A stretch of DNA of 33,268 bases from Oscillospiraceae bacterium (GTDB taxonomy: Bacteria; Bacillota; Clostridia; Oscillospirales; Ruminococcaceae): positions 1-33,268 of the forward strand of contig JAGAJY010000179.1 in the NCBI GenBank assembly GCA_017848125.1. The letters are read 5' to 3'. Below, piece after piece: positions 1 to 7,800 of the stretch (position 1 is the stretch's first letter; each line of letters starts with the position of its first letter). A program made the position numbers and the translations under genes. The notes beneath the pieces were generated by a model that was not told where the DNA came from, searched no databases, and saw nothing but the letters and a program-made list of their open reading frames with translations.

Positions 1-159
1 ATTCAGAATTAAAAGTACAAGAAATATGTATCGCACTATTAACAATTCAATTACAGCAAACAGAAAAACGAGCCAAGCAATGATGTTTGATAATCCTATT
101 ATCACACAAGGAATCAGCATAAGCAAAACCATCACAGCAAAGCCGTTCTTTTCTTTCAT
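1..159 (-). CDS. Small membrane protein, partial (3' end outside window)
   Basis: A minus-strand reading frame opens with ATG at 159 and stays open to the window edge, giving 53 codons without a stop. The start is supported by an AGAGGTGA ribosome site about 10 bases upstream. The visible product begins MKEKNGFAVMVLL and is almost entirely hydrophobic: a first membrane segment at about residues 7-24 and a second at about 27-51, with only a few charged residues. I do not recognise the family. It is the first of three consecutive minus-strand genes for small membrane proteins, each preceded by a copy of the same AT-rich repeat, so the three may be related in origin or regulation; that link is inference. 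Confidence 0.55.
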   Translation of the reverse strand, partial: MKEKNGFAVMVLLMLIPCVIIGLSNIIAWLVFLFAVIELLIVRYIFLVLLILN

Positions 160-174
160 AATATATTCGTCACC

Positions 175-238
175 TCTAATTCAATTCGCAATGCGTAATT
201 GCAAATTTATACCCGAAAACAATTACGAATCAACTACA
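175..238. repeat. AT-rich intergenic repeat, copy A
   Basis: This is one of four related stretches (A here; B about 505-550; C 886-950; D 1763-1840) built from ATTCGCAATGCGTAATTG and its near-inverse AATTACGAAT, separated by a short spacer containing TATACCC. The two ends are partly complementary, so it could fold. It lies immediately upstream of the ribosome site of the partial membrane-protein gene. Confidence 0.6.
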
Positions 239-366
239 GATTTAAGCTAAATTGGCGTATGCTCCATAATGGAGATTGAAAACCGCACAGCGAAAAAGCT
301 CATGGTAAAAAAGTCAAAACAAAACCAACCAACGAACGCAATTTGTAAAGCATCAAACAAAGCTGT

Positions 367-505
367 AAAAATGCGGCAAAAGGGGAGGGGAGAGGGAAAG
401 GGTGTTGCAGAGGGGACAACCGTAGGGGAGGGGGAAATGCCGCATTTTTGTTGGGTTTATTTTCTTTCCCCCTTCCCGAAGGTTTCCCCTTTGCCAAATC
501 CCCAC
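367..505. repeat. Inverted-repeat element with G-rich loop and C-rich flank
   Basis: This element occupies most of the gene-free stretch 160-553. A 12-bp perfect inverted repeat (367-378 and 438-449, core ATGCGGCA / TGCCGCAT) encloses a purine-only-like segment with GGGG, GGGG, GGG and GGG tracts at 382-402 and further GGGG(G) tracts at 412-434. A C-rich segment follows at 473-505 and is partly complementary to the G-rich arm (GGCAAAAGGGG against CCCCTTTGCC). I see no credible gene in it on either strand. It resembles a small non-autonomous repeat element, but no target duplication could be identified. Confidence 0.5.
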
Positions 506-550
506 AAATCAACAATTCGCAATTGCAGTCAAAGCCTGCAGCTTAATTGC
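505..550. repeat. AT-rich intergenic repeat, copy B (degenerate)
   Basis: The stretch contains AATTCGCAATTGCAG and a trailing TTAATTGCATT, a shortened, diverged version of copies A, C and D. It lies just past the stop codon (554) of the 104-residue membrane-protein gene on the minus strand. Confidence 0.4.
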
Positions 551-553
551 ATT

Positions 554-868
554 TTATTTCAGAAACACCATCAGCCCATAGCTTGCGACCCACAGCACAC
601 CCGAAACAATGCTGAAAACAGCATAAGCACTGTTTTTAAAATTCTTTTCGGGAAACGCCTTTTCCATATCCTCTTTTTTAACATACAGATTTGCTATAAT
701 TCCTGCGGTATTTATAAGCATAACAACCGCAATGCCAAGGTAAGCGGCTGTATCATTTTTCATAACTCCCGTCAGAAACAGTATCATCAGCGCCGCCGAA
801 ATAATAAACAGCCACGGAAGCGCCGCAAGCGTGATCGCTCTGAATTTTATAAGTATATTATTTTTCAT
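554..868 (-). CDS. Hypothetical three-helix membrane protein
   Basis: The predicted product has 104 residues and begins MKNNILIKFRAIT. Three hydrophobic stretches are visible at about residues 12-34, 42-64 and 83-102, joined by a charged loop (KKEDMEKAFPEKNFKN), so it is probably a small integral membrane protein with no soluble domain. The ATG at 868 is chosen because an AAGGGTGTGG ribosome site lies 5-15 bases upstream; an almost identical leader precedes the next gene. I do not recognise a family and assign no function. It lies downstream of the 264-residue gene on the same strand, with only repeat copy C between them, so the two could be co-transcribed. Confidence 0.65.
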   Translation of the reverse strand: MKNNILIKFRAITLAALPWLFIISAALMILFLTGVMKNDTAAYLGIAVVMLINTAGIIANLYVKKEDMEKAFPEKNFKNSAYAVFSIVSGVLWVASYGLMVFLK

Positions 869-885
869 AAATCCACACCCTTTTT

Positions 886-950
886 CAATTCCTAATTCGT
901 AATTGCAGATTCATACCCACAAATAATTACGCATTAAGCCTTACGAATCA
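886..950. repeat. AT-rich intergenic repeat, copy C
   Basis: CCTAATTCGTAATTGCAG at one end and ATTACGCATTAAGCCTTACG at the other frame a TATGGGTG-type spacer. The copy runs over the stop codon of the 264-residue gene: its last codons, GAT TCG TAA, are part of the repeat. This suggests insertion at the gene's 3' end. Confidence 0.6.
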
Positions 951-1735
951 GCTCCCCCACCGCCGCACAGTCCGTAAATCGAATCAAGCACCTTGCCGCA
1001 GTCACGGGGAAGTCCCTCTGCACCGTCGTAAATACACGTCATTTTGTTTGTTCCGTCTTTAAATTTAATGTTAATATTCTTTTTTCCCCCTCGGGTCAGC
1101 TGAACATAAAAGAAACTCTGTAGCTGAATATCATCTTCGCCTTTATATTCAGGGCTGTATAAACTATTCCATCTTGTAAGAAAGGCTGTATCCCACATGG
1201 AAATAAGCTCATCGGCAGTTTCCTGTGAAAAGCCGTATTCCGACACAACGGGAATGAATTCGCCTTCTCCTTCGGAATATTGGTATGTAAAAACAGCCTT
1301 CACAGCTTCTTTGTTTTCCATATCAATGCAATAGCTGTAATATCTCGGAGCATTTACACCTGACGTTACCTCCAACGTTATCTCGGAAATGTCCGACGCC
1401 CAATATTCCTTTATCGTCTGCCGATCGGGATTATGATTGCTTGCTCTGAGCGTGATAAACGCAATTACCGCCGCAGACATCAGAAATGCTTCAAATACCG
1501 TTATTATGCCTGCAATAAATCTTTCGTTCTTTGCATACTGCCCCTCGCCCTTAGCGTGAAAATCGCAGTATTGCCCCACAGCAAAAGGTGTAAGGAGAAG
1601 AAATACAGTAAATCTGTCCAGACCGACCTGTTCGTTTTTTGCAAGTATCGCAAAAGCGATAAGAAAAACGATATATCCGATATGTATTCCCGTCCCGACA
1701 ATTTTCCACAGCGAAAATCTGCGGCAGGTATTCAT
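941..1735 (-). CDS. Hypothetical membrane-anchored protein
   Basis: The predicted product has 264 residues. Three hydrophobic segments occupy the first 105 residues (about 14-32, 40-58 and 74-95). A polar domain of about 160 residues follows, rich in aromatic and acidic residues, with no motif I recognise. The tail ends in GGGGADS and its final codons fall in repeat copy C, so the original C-terminus may have been altered by the repeat. The ATG at 1735 follows an AAAAGGGGTGTGG ribosome site. It shares this leader almost base for base with the 104-residue gene downstream, which suggests a duplicated 5' region. Function unknown; the topology would fit a sensor or a cell-envelope protein, but that is a guess. 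Confidence 0.65.
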   Translation of the reverse strand: MNTCRRFSLWKIVGTGIHIGYIVFLIAFAILAKNEQVGLDRFTVFLLLTPFAVGQYCDFHAKGEGQYAKNERFIAGIITVFEAFLMSAAVIAFITLRASNHNPDRQTIKEYWASDISEITLEVTSGVNAPRYYSYCIDMENKEAVKAVFTYQYSEGEGEFIPVVSEYGFSQETADELISMWDTAFLTRWNSLYSPEYKGEDDIQLQSFFYVQLTRGGKKNINIKFKDGTNKMTCIYDGAEGLPRDCGKVLDSIYGLCGGGGADS

Positions 1736-1762
1736 AAATCCACACCCCTTTTTTTAATATCC

Positions 1763-1840
1763 TAATTTGTAATTCGCAATGCGTAATTTAAAATCCGTAT
1801 CGCCAAACAATTACGAATTACGCATTAAGCATTACGAATT
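1763..1840. repeat. AT-rich intergenic repeat, copy D
   Basis: This is the longest copy. ATTTGTAATTCGCAATGCG at the left and AATTACGCATTAAGC with ATTACGAATTATT at the right are inverted relative to one another, so the copy can form an extended imperfect hairpin. Its right edge supplies the TAA stop of ftsK (1839-1841), the same relation to a gene end as copy C. Confidence 0.6.
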
Positions 1841-4649
1841 ATTCATCAAAGGGCACATCATCATTATCAGCCGAAACCTCGCCGCCATTTCCTCCAAGCT
1901 TTCTCGCAAGGAACATTTCCCTCGTCATAAGCACCTGACGGGGCTTTGCGCCCTCAAAAGGACCAACAACGCCAAGCTCCTCCAGCTCGTCCATAATACG
2001 GGCAGCCCTCGCATATCCAAGCTTTAGCTTTCTCTGGAAATATGAAACCGAAACTCCTGCCCCTCCTGCGTCAATAGCACATTCGATAGCCCTCTCAACA
2101 ACGTCCTCGTCAGAGCCTTCATAGGTCTTGCCGTTGTCCGCAGGCTTGTCCTTTTCGCCCTTGGGCTGGGGAATGTTCTGCTCAATTTCCTTCATAATAT
2201 CATCACTGTATGTAACATCACCCGCACCGTTCTTGATGAAGTTCACCACAGCCGCAACCTCCTTGTCAGAGGAGAAGCAGTTCTGAACACGGACAGGCTT
2301 TGCGTAGCCCGTGGGGAAATACAGCAGGTCGCCGTTTCCCAGAAGCTTTTCAGCGCCAATCTCGTTGATGATGGAGCGTGAGTCGATTCCCGAAGCAACC
2401 TTCAGAGCGATTCGAGAGGGAATGTTAGCCTTGATAAGACCCGTGATAACGTCAACCGTGGGACGCTGTGTGGCGATAATAAGGTGCATACCTGCCGCAC
2501 GGGCCATCTGAGCCAGTCGGCAAATGCTGTCCTCCACCTCGCCTGCCGCCGCCATCATAAGGTCGGCAAGCTCGTCTATAACGATAACGATTCTGGGGAG
2601 CGGCTCAACACCCTCTGTCTCAGCCGCCATTTCGTTGTAGCCCTTAAGGTCACGGACGTTATTGTCCGCAAAAAGCTTGTAGCGCTTGAGCATTTCCTGA
2701 ACAGCCCATGCAAGAGCGCCTGCCGCCTTTCTGGGGTCAGTAACAACAGGAATCAGCAGATGAGGGATACCGTCATAAATCTTGAATTCAACCACCTTGG
2801 GGTCAATAAGCACAAGCCTTACCTCGTCGGGAGTGGCATTGTAAAGTATGCTCATAATAATGCCGTTTGTGCAGACAGACTTACCCGAGCCTGTAGTACC
2901 TGCAATGATAACGTGGGGGAGCTTTGCAATATCTCCGAGAATAGTTTCACCGTCGATATTTCTGCCCACCGCAAAGGTAAGCTTGCTTTCAGCGTTTCTG
3001 AATTCCTCCGTGTCAAGAACGTCACGAAGCGTTACAATGTCCTTTACCCTGTTGGGAACTTCTATTCCCACCGCCGCCTTTCCGGGGATAGGCGCTTGGA
3101 TACGAACGCCCTCCGCCGCAAGATTCAGGGCAATATCGTCCGCAAGACCCGTTATCTTTGAAATCTTCACTCCTGCATTTGGCTGGAGCTCATATCGGGT
3201 TACCGTAGGACCTCTGTGAATATCAACTATCCTTGTCATAACGCCGAAGCTTTTCAGAGTTTCCACAAGAGTGTCCGCATTCTGCTTCATCTCAGCTTCG
3301 GCTTCATCTGCATTAAGCTCGTTTGCGGATTTTTTCAGAAGCTCCATAGGCGGTATAATGTATTCCGCAGGAGCGGGAATGTTTTCCGCAATTTCATTCT
3401 GAATATCCTGCGCCGTAGTTTCGGGCATATCCAGATTCTCGTCATCACCTATCTTGTTTGATGCAAGCGTAGAGCCTTTAAGCTTGTCTCCCCTGAACAG
3501 CAGACCGCTGCCCGAGGGCTTTTGAGCCGCCGCATTGGAGCTTTGGGAAACAGGCTTTGACTGACCCTCTGTACCGCCCACAGGCTTTGTAACAGCCTTT
3601 TTGATAATTGAAGCAAGGTCGTCGCTCTTTTCGGCTTTCTGCGCCTCAGCCTTGCTCTGAGCCTCTGCCGCAGATGCCTTTGCCGCCTGTCTCTGAGCCT
3701 CCTGAGCCTCTACCGAACGTGCTATAGCGTCAGCCTCCAGCTCAACCGCAGACTTGGGCTTTTCGGGCTCAGCGTCAGACTTATTATCTTCATTCTGACA
3801 AACCTCGGAAACAGCTTCGGTCTTTGGAGTCTCTGCCGCCTTTTTTGCACCGAATGGCAGAGGAATGTCAATGTTGAAGCTTTTGCGTTTTTCCTCGGCA
3901 GTCTCAATGGGAACGTCCGAATTTGGAACAGTCTTTTCGGGAAGGGGCTTTGCCTTCTTAGCCGCCTTTGCAGGCTGGTTCTTCGCTCCGGGAGGGGGAA
4001 CGAAGTCCTCCACCTCCTCATATTCGGGACGGGCAGCACCTGCCGCCGCAAAGATGTTTCTGATAGCACGGAAAACGTCAACTATGGTCTTGTTTGCAAG
4101 AAGCATTGCAAAAACGAACACCAGCACGATTATGATTATGGAAGCCCCTGTTTTGCCGAAAAGCTTAAGGAGAGGAAGCGCCGCCACAGCACTGAACAAG
4201 CCGCCGCCGTGCATTTCCTTGCCCGATTCGTAAAGGTCGGTAAGAAGCTTTCCCAGCGAAATATCTTCGTCCATAGGTTTTGCAAAAAATATCTGAATGA
4301 CCGCACAGCAAAGTATTATAAGCAGTATTCCCTGCGCCAGCCTGCCCGAAACAGTTGCCCTGTCCTCGTCTTTGGAAATGAGAATAGACAGATACAGCAG
4401 TACCACAGGCACAAGCACAGCGCCCGCACCGAACAGTCCCAGAAAAATGTTATGTATCCCGAGCCACGCCGACTCGCCTTCAAACAGGAGCACCGCCACC
4501 AGAATTATAGCCGTCGCAAACAGCAGCGTTGACCATAAAACCCTGTCGTTGTTCCGTTTTGCCTCCAGCTCTGCCTTTGTGGCACGTCCCTTGGCTTTTG
4601 TACTTGTCTTTTTCCTTGCAGATGACGAACCTTTCTTCTGAGTTGCCAA
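1839..4649 (-). CDS. ftsK: DNA translocase FtsK/SpoIIIE
   Basis: The 936-residue product pumps double-stranded DNA through the division or sporulation septum, using ATP hydrolysis by a membrane-anchored hexamer. Four to five hydrophobic segments lie in residues 35-190. A long Pro/Ala/Lys/Glu-rich linker (about 195-420) follows, then the motor domain with Walker A (GTTGSGKSV, near 580-590) and Walker B (IVIVIDELAD, near 685). A winged-helix gamma domain at about 855-925 includes SVSYFQRKLKLGYARAARI, which in the family reads polar DNA sequences such as KOPS/SRS. Length and order fit the family. The start is TTG at 4649, placed by an AAGGAAG ribosome site; no ATG nearby fits. It has its own consensus promoter at 4696-4724. 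Whether it acts as the vegetative FtsK or the sporulation SpoIIIE cannot be told from sequence alone. Confidence 0.95.
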   Translation of the reverse strand: MATQKKGSSSARKKTSTKAKGRATKAELEAKRNNDRVLWSTLLFATAIILVAVLLFEGESAWLGIHNIFLGLFGAGAVLVPVVLLYLSILISKDEDRATVSGRLAQGILLIILCCAVIQIFFAKPMDEDISLGKLLTDLYESGKEMHGGGLFSAVAALPLLKLFGKTGASIIIIVLVFVFAMLLANKTIVDVFRAIRNIFAAAGAARPEYEEVEDFVPPPGAKNQPAKAAKKAKPLPEKTVPNSDVPIETAEEKRKSFNIDIPLPFGAKKAAETPKTEAVSEVCQNEDNKSDAEPEKPKSAVELEADAIARSVEAQEAQRQAAKASAAEAQSKAEAQKAEKSDDLASIIKKAVTKPVGGTEGQSKPVSQSSNAAAQKPSGSGLLFRGDKLKGSTLASNKIGDDENLDMPETTAQDIQNEIAENIPAPAEYIIPPMELLKKSANELNADEAEAEMKQNADTLVETLKSFGVMTRIVDIHRGPTVTRYELQPNAGVKISKITGLADDIALNLAAEGVRIQAPIPGKAAVGIEVPNRVKDIVTLRDVLDTEEFRNAESKLTFAVGRNIDGETILGDIAKLPHVIIAGTTGSGKSVCTNGIIMSILYNATPDEVRLVLIDPKVVEFKIYDGIPHLLIPVVTDPRKAAGALAWAVQEMLKRYKLFADNNVRDLKGYNEMAAETEGVEPLPRIVIVIDELADLMMAAAGEVEDSICRLAQMARAAGMHLIIATQRPTVDVITGLIKANIPSRIALKVASGIDSRSIINEIGAEKLLGNGDLLYFPTGYAKPVRVQNCFSSDKEVAAVVNFIKNGAGDVTYSDDIMKEIEQNIPQPKGEKDKPADNGKTYEGSDEDVVERAIECAIDAGGAGVSVSYFQRKLKLGYARAARIMDELEELGVVGPFEGAKPRQVLMTREMFLARKLGGNGGEVSADNDDVPFDE

Positions 4650-4695
4650 TTTTTATCTTCCTTTCTTTTTAAGCCTGTTACGGCACATCTGTATT

Positions 4696-4724
4696 ATTAT
4701 AACACATTCGTTCTATATTGTCAA
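4696..4724 (-). promoter_or_regulatory. Sigma-A promoter of ftsK (perfect consensus)
   Basis: Reading the minus strand, TTGACA (4724-4719), a 17-base spacer and TATAAT (4701-4696) match both consensus hexamers exactly. Transcription would start near 4688, leaving a leader of about 40 bases before the TTG start of ftsK. Confidence 0.8.
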
Positions 4725-4771
4725 TGGTAATAGTTCACAGTAATCCTACGGAAATTTTGTTTCGTATTGTA

Positions 4772-5650
4772 TCAGAATATAATAGCCGTTCCCGTAATAT
4801 GCTCATACACTCCCGCACCGATTACCGCAAGACCGAGAATGAAGGTGTAAACAGCGAAAATGCTGAATTTGTCCGACTTTATCAGCCACTTTATAAGACC
4901 GATGGCAAAGTAGCCCGAAACAGCCGCCACAGCCATACCGATAAGCAGGGGAACAGGCTCAAAGGCAAGGTCAGCCGAGCCTATATCGAGAAGCTCAGAC
5001 AAAGCGCCTGCCAGAATAACGGGAATACCCAGAATGAAGCTGTATTCCACAGCGTCCTCACGCTTCAGCCCCGAAAGCATACCTGCCGAAATGGTAGAGC
5101 CCGACCTTGACACACCGGGGAGAAGCGCCACGCCCTGAAAGAAGCCGATAATGAGAGCGTCAAGGGGAGTAGTTTCGCCGCTTGTCTTGCCGCCGCCCTT
5201 TTCGGCATTTTTCCGTGCCGCCCTGTCGCCGAGAGTGAGAATGACCGAGGTGTAAAGAAAGCAGATGCCCTCTGCCACAATATCACTGTCAGAGGAAACC
5301 GCCGTAAAGAAATCCCTGAAAATGTAAAAAGGAAACAGCGGAAGAATTGACAGCACTATCATAAGTATCATACGTCTGTTTCCCGTGTCCGTTTTAAAGG
5401 AAAACTTTCCCGTGAAAATATCTTTGAGCATAGCAAACGCCTCACGGATAAGAATGCCGATTTTCTCTCTGAACGCAATAAACACAGCAATAAGCGTGCC
5501 TATGTGCAGAGAGATGGTGGTAAACACCGCCTCGTCCCCCGTCACACCCGTAAAATGCTGAAAAAGCGCAAGATGCCCCGAGCTTGAAACGGGAAGAAAC
5601 TCTGTTGCGCCCTGAATAAGTCCTTGAATTATAGCTTCAAAAATTGTCAT
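4772..5650 (-). CDS. uppP: Undecaprenyl-diphosphatase UppP (BacA)
   Basis: The 292-residue integral membrane enzyme removes a phosphate from undecaprenyl diphosphate, recycling the lipid carrier of peptidoglycan and other envelope polymers; in the family, higher dosage gives bacitracin resistance. The N-terminus holds the diagnostic TEFLPVSSSGH (E17, S22-S24, H26), and PGVSRSGST lies at 178-186 with the catalytic Arg at 182. Several hydrophobic helices separate these motifs, and the charged insertion at about 143-163 (KNAEKGGGKTSGE) is a loop. The ATG at 5650 has an AAAGGAAC ribosome site. The tepA stop lies 64 bases upstream on the same strand with no terminator between, so both genes probably share the promoter at 6508-6536. 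Confidence 0.95.
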   Translation of the reverse strand: MTIFEAIIQGLIQGATEFLPVSSSGHLALFQHFTGVTGDEAVFTTISLHIGTLIAVFIAFREKIGILIREAFAMLKDIFTGKFSFKTDTGNRRMILMIVLSILPLFPFYIFRDFFTAVSSDSDIVAEGICFLYTSVILTLGDRAARKNAEKGGGKTSGETTPLDALIIGFFQGVALLPGVSRSGSTISAGMLSGLKREDAVEYSFILGIPVILAGALSELLDIGSADLAFEPVPLLIGMAVAAVSGYFAIGLIKWLIKSDKFSIFAVYTFILGLAVIGAGVYEHITGTAIIF

Positions 5651-5714
5651 ATTATGTAAGTTCCTTTCGTTATGTAGTATGCAATACAGCCCTTACAGCC
5701 GTACCGCATAAATA

Positions 5715-6440
5715 TCATTTATCGTTATCGGGATAACGTGGAGGAGTGGCTTCAATAAGCTCATACAGCGCCTCAACAGCGTCCGAAAGACCGCCCAGCC
5801 TGTCAATAAGCCCCTCCTTCACCGCAGTTTCGCCGTCAATGACCGTACCCATATCCATTACCAGCTCACCCGTGTTCATCATAAGCTGGGAAAAGCGGCT
5901 TGGAGAAATTCGGCTGTTGCGGCAGACAAAATCCGTTATCCGCTTCTGCATAGCTTCAAAATATGCAAGCTGCTGAGGAACTCCCAGCACCAGCCCGTTC
6001 ATTCTTACAGGGTGAATCGTCATAGTTGCGCTGGGCACGATGTAGGAAAGCTTGGATGACACCGCAAGAGGAACGCCGATAGAATGACCGCCCCCCAGAA
6101 CCACCGAAACAGTAGGTGTTTTCATACCCGAAATAAGCTCGGCAATGGCAAGACCTGCCTCAACATCACCGCCCACGGTATTGAGAATAATGAGCAGCCC
6201 CTCGATAGAGCGGTCCTGCTCAATTGCAACAAGGGCAGGCATGATATGCTCGTACTTCGTGGTCTTAGTGCCCGAGGGAGCGTCATAATGCCCCTCTATC
6301 TGCCCTATTATCGTCAGGCAATGGATAAGATGCTTTGAATTTTCCGAAACGGACTGACCGTTCTTTTCGGCAAGCTCCGCATTGTCAAGAAGCTCCGAAG
6401 AAAGAGCTTCTTCATTTTCCGTTATATTTTTCTCGCTCAC
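5715..6440 (-). CDS. tepA: TepA-like ClpP-family serine protease
   Basis: This is a 241-residue ClpP-fold protein of the TepA type (translocation-enhancing protein in Bacillus), a relative of the Clp proteolytic subunit. Visible features are the GGHSIG turn with the probable nucleophile S120, H143 in TIHPVRM, the strand [15 protein letters not shown] (82-96) that shapes the ClpP active-site rim, and a C-terminal [16 protein letters not shown] typical of the crotonase/ClpP fold. The start is GTG at 6440: a GGAGG site lies 8 bases upstream, whereas the longer frame from 6509 would begin inside the promoter -10 box. There is no signal peptide from the GTG start, so it is probably cytosolic. It forms a pair with uppP downstream. 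The exact substrate is unknown. Confidence 0.85.
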   Translation of the reverse strand: MSEKNITENEEALSSELLDNAELAEKNGQSVSENSKHLIHCLTIIGQIEGHYDAPSGTKTTKYEHIMPALVAIEQDRSIEGLLIILNTVGGDVEAGLAIAELISGMKTPTVSVVLGGGHSIGVPLAVSSKLSYIVPSATMTIHPVRMNGLVLGVPQQLAYFEAMQKRITDFVCRNSRISPSRFSQLMMNTGELVMDMGTVIDGETAVKEGLIDRLGGLSDAVEALYELIEATPPRYPDNDK

Positions 6441-6507
6441 GCAAAAAACCTCCGCCATACATAATACAGCTATTATGCGGAGAATATACGGAAATATACC
6501 CATAAAC

Positions 6508-6536
6508 ATTATACATCATAATATTTCATATGTCAA
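6508..6536 (-). promoter_or_regulatory. Sigma-A promoter of tepA-uppP (perfect consensus)
   Basis: On the minus strand, TTGACA (6536-6531), a 17-base spacer and TATAAT (6513-6508) match consensus at all twelve positions. The predicted start near 6500 gives a leader of about 60 bases to the GTG of tepA and rules out the upstream in-frame ATG at 6509. A 17-bp hairpin begins six bases upstream of the -35 box. Confidence 0.85.
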
Positions 6537-6541
6537 TGCAT

Positions 6542-6582
6542 TTTTGCAGGATTGCAAGTTTGTCACTTGCAATCCTGCAAAA
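6542..6582. repeat. 17-bp perfect inverted repeat in a divergent intergenic region
   Basis: TTTTGCAGGATTGCAAG (6542-6558) and its exact complement (6566-6582) flank a 7-base loop. The genes on both sides point away from it, so it ends neither transcript, and no clean T-run follows on either strand. It abuts the -35 box of the tepA promoter, so an operator for a dimeric regulator or an upstream structured element is plausible. That role is inference. Confidence 0.75.
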
Positions 6583-6725
6583 GTGCAAAAAAATTTTTCA
6601 GTCGGTTAAGAAACGGCAAAGCTGATTTTGTCTAAAAATCATATTCCGTAGGATAAAATAAGATATTAAATTGCATTATATTAAAACAGATAAAAATCAG
6701 CCGTTTTGTTCCTTGCCAAAACCTA

Positions 6726-6754
6726 TTGCAAAATGCGGAAAAACGTGATAATAT
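6726..6754 (+). promoter_or_regulatory. Possible sigma-A promoter of spo0A
   Basis: TTGCAA (6726-6731), a 17-base spacer and TAATAT (6749-6754) make a moderate match. The leader to the spo0A ATG would be about 60 bases. Upstream, 6611-6635 and 6694-6708 are partly complementary (AAACGG...CTGATTTT against AAAATCAGCCGTTTT). TGTCTAA at 6629 differs by one base from the Spo0A-box core TGTCGAA. A sigma-H-like AGGA at 6650 was also noted but its partner -10 is weak. Confidence 0.35.
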
Positions 6755-6818
6755 TATGTCAACGGAAAGAAATCCGAACAACAAAACATCAAAAAAAAGA
6801 ACGAGAGGAAGAATTAAA

Positions 6819-7595
6819 ATGAACGACAAGATCAAGGTAATTATCGGTGACAACAGCAAGGAGTTTGGCTGCATGCTTGCAAACTCCCTTAGAGGCAGAG
6901 GTTTCTTCGCCGTGACACGGGACAACGACGGACTTGCATTATTCGAGGCTATCAGAAACGAAGAGCCTGATGTGGTGATAATCGACAGCATTATCCCCGG
7001 AATTGACGGAACAGAGCTTATCAAAAGATGCTCGGGATTTGTACATAAGCCCTTTTTCATCGTTACCTCAGCCTACAGAAATATGTTTGCCGAGCGTCAG
7101 ATAATGGCAATGGAGAATGCATACTTTATGTTAAAGCCCTTTGACACCGATATGCTGGTGAACGTTATAAGAAGTGCGATAGAAATGGAGCTTCCTCCCG
7201 ACGACCCCAGACTCAAGGAGGATATGAAGGTAGTCGTTACCGAGATAATCCATCAGATAGGCATTCCCGCACATATCAAGGGCTATCATTATCTGAGAGA
7301 AGCTATCCTTCTCAGCCTTGACGACGAGGAAATGCTGGAAAGCGTTACAAAGCTTCTTTACCCCACAGTAGCAAAGAATTTCAACACAACCGCTTCAAGA
7401 GTGGAAAGAGCTATCCGCCACGCCATTGAAACCGCATGGGACAGAGGCGACCTTGACACTATTCAGAATCTTTTCGGCTACACCGTAAGCGTAGGCAAGG
7501 GCAAGCCCACAAACAGCGAATTTATCGCTCTTATCACCGATAATCTCAGACTGAAATATCAGAGAAGCGAAAAGGTAAAAACCGCAGTTAACTGA
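6819..7595 (+). CDS. spo0A: Sporulation master regulator Spo0A
   Basis: This is a 258-residue response regulator that, when phosphorylated, binds 0A boxes and controls entry into sporulation or other stationary-phase programmes in Clostridia. The receiver domain (about 1-120) has the phospho-acceptor D56 in [11 protein letters not shown]83 and K106. The acidic pocket has only one acid, since G10-D11 replaces the usual Asp-Asp. After a short linker, residues about 140-245 match the Spo0A DNA-binding domain, with [15 protein letters not shown] and [18 protein letters not shown]. The ATG at 6819 is preferred over upstream in-frame starts because GAGAGGAAGA lies just before it and the product then begins directly with the receiver strand. 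It is a single-gene unit ending at a strong terminator. Spo0A is also kept in some lineages that do not sporulate, so its presence does not prove sporulation. Confidence 0.95.
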   Translation: MNDKIKVIIGDNSKEFGCMLANSLRGRGFFAVTRDNDGLALFEAIRNEEPDVVIIDSIIPGIDGTELIKRCSGFVHKPFFIVTSAYRNMFAERQIMAMENAYFMLKPFDTDMLVNVIRSAIEMELPPDDPRLKEDMKVVVTEIIHQIGIPAHIKGYHYLREAILLSLDDEEMLESVTKLLYPTVAKNFNTTASRVERAIRHAIETAWDRGDLDTIQNLFGYTVSVGKGKPTNSEFIALITDNLRLKYQRSEKVKTAVN

Positions 7596-7605
7596 AAAAA
7601 TATAT

Positions 7606-7649
7606 GCCGCACCGCAAAGCGCTGTCCGTTTTGCGGTGCGGCGCTTTTT
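7606..7649 (+). terminator. Rho-independent terminator of spo0A
   Basis: GCCGCACCGCAAA (7606-7618) pairs perfectly with TTTGCGGTGCGGC (7630-7642), followed by GC and five T residues. The position, 11 bases after the spo0A stop, fits. Confidence 0.9.
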
Positions 7650-7684
7650 GCGTAATCTCCGCATATTTCCCGAATTTCCCTGTC

Positions 7685-7712
7685 TTGACAAAATACACCT
7701 TTGTGATATAAT
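7685..7712 (+). promoter_or_regulatory. Sigma-A promoter of the oligoendopeptidase gene
   Basis: TTGACA (7685-7690) and TATAAT (7707-7712) are both perfect hexamers with a 16-base spacer. The leader to the ATG at 7801 would be about 80 bases. Confidence 0.75.
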
Positions 7713-7800
7713 TAAATTGCACAATACATCCATAATAAAAGGATATACTATTGACAGTATGACAGCTTTGCACTCAGCCTATGAAAGGAATGGTATTAAA

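Noticed and set aside
269..895. Plus-strand open frame of 208 codons across the left intergenic region
   Set aside because: It overlaps the G-rich repeat element and runs antisense through the 104-residue gene, has no ribosome site, and its product looks like translated repeat sequence.
6441..6509. Upstream ATG start for TepA that would add a hydrophobic N-terminus
   Set aside because: That start falls within the -10 box of a perfect promoter, and the GTG at 6440 has a strong GGAGG site. The apparent signal sequence is promoter and leader DNA.
6542..6582. Hairpin read as a transcription terminator
   Set aside because: Genes on both sides diverge from it, and neither strand has a T run directly after the stem.
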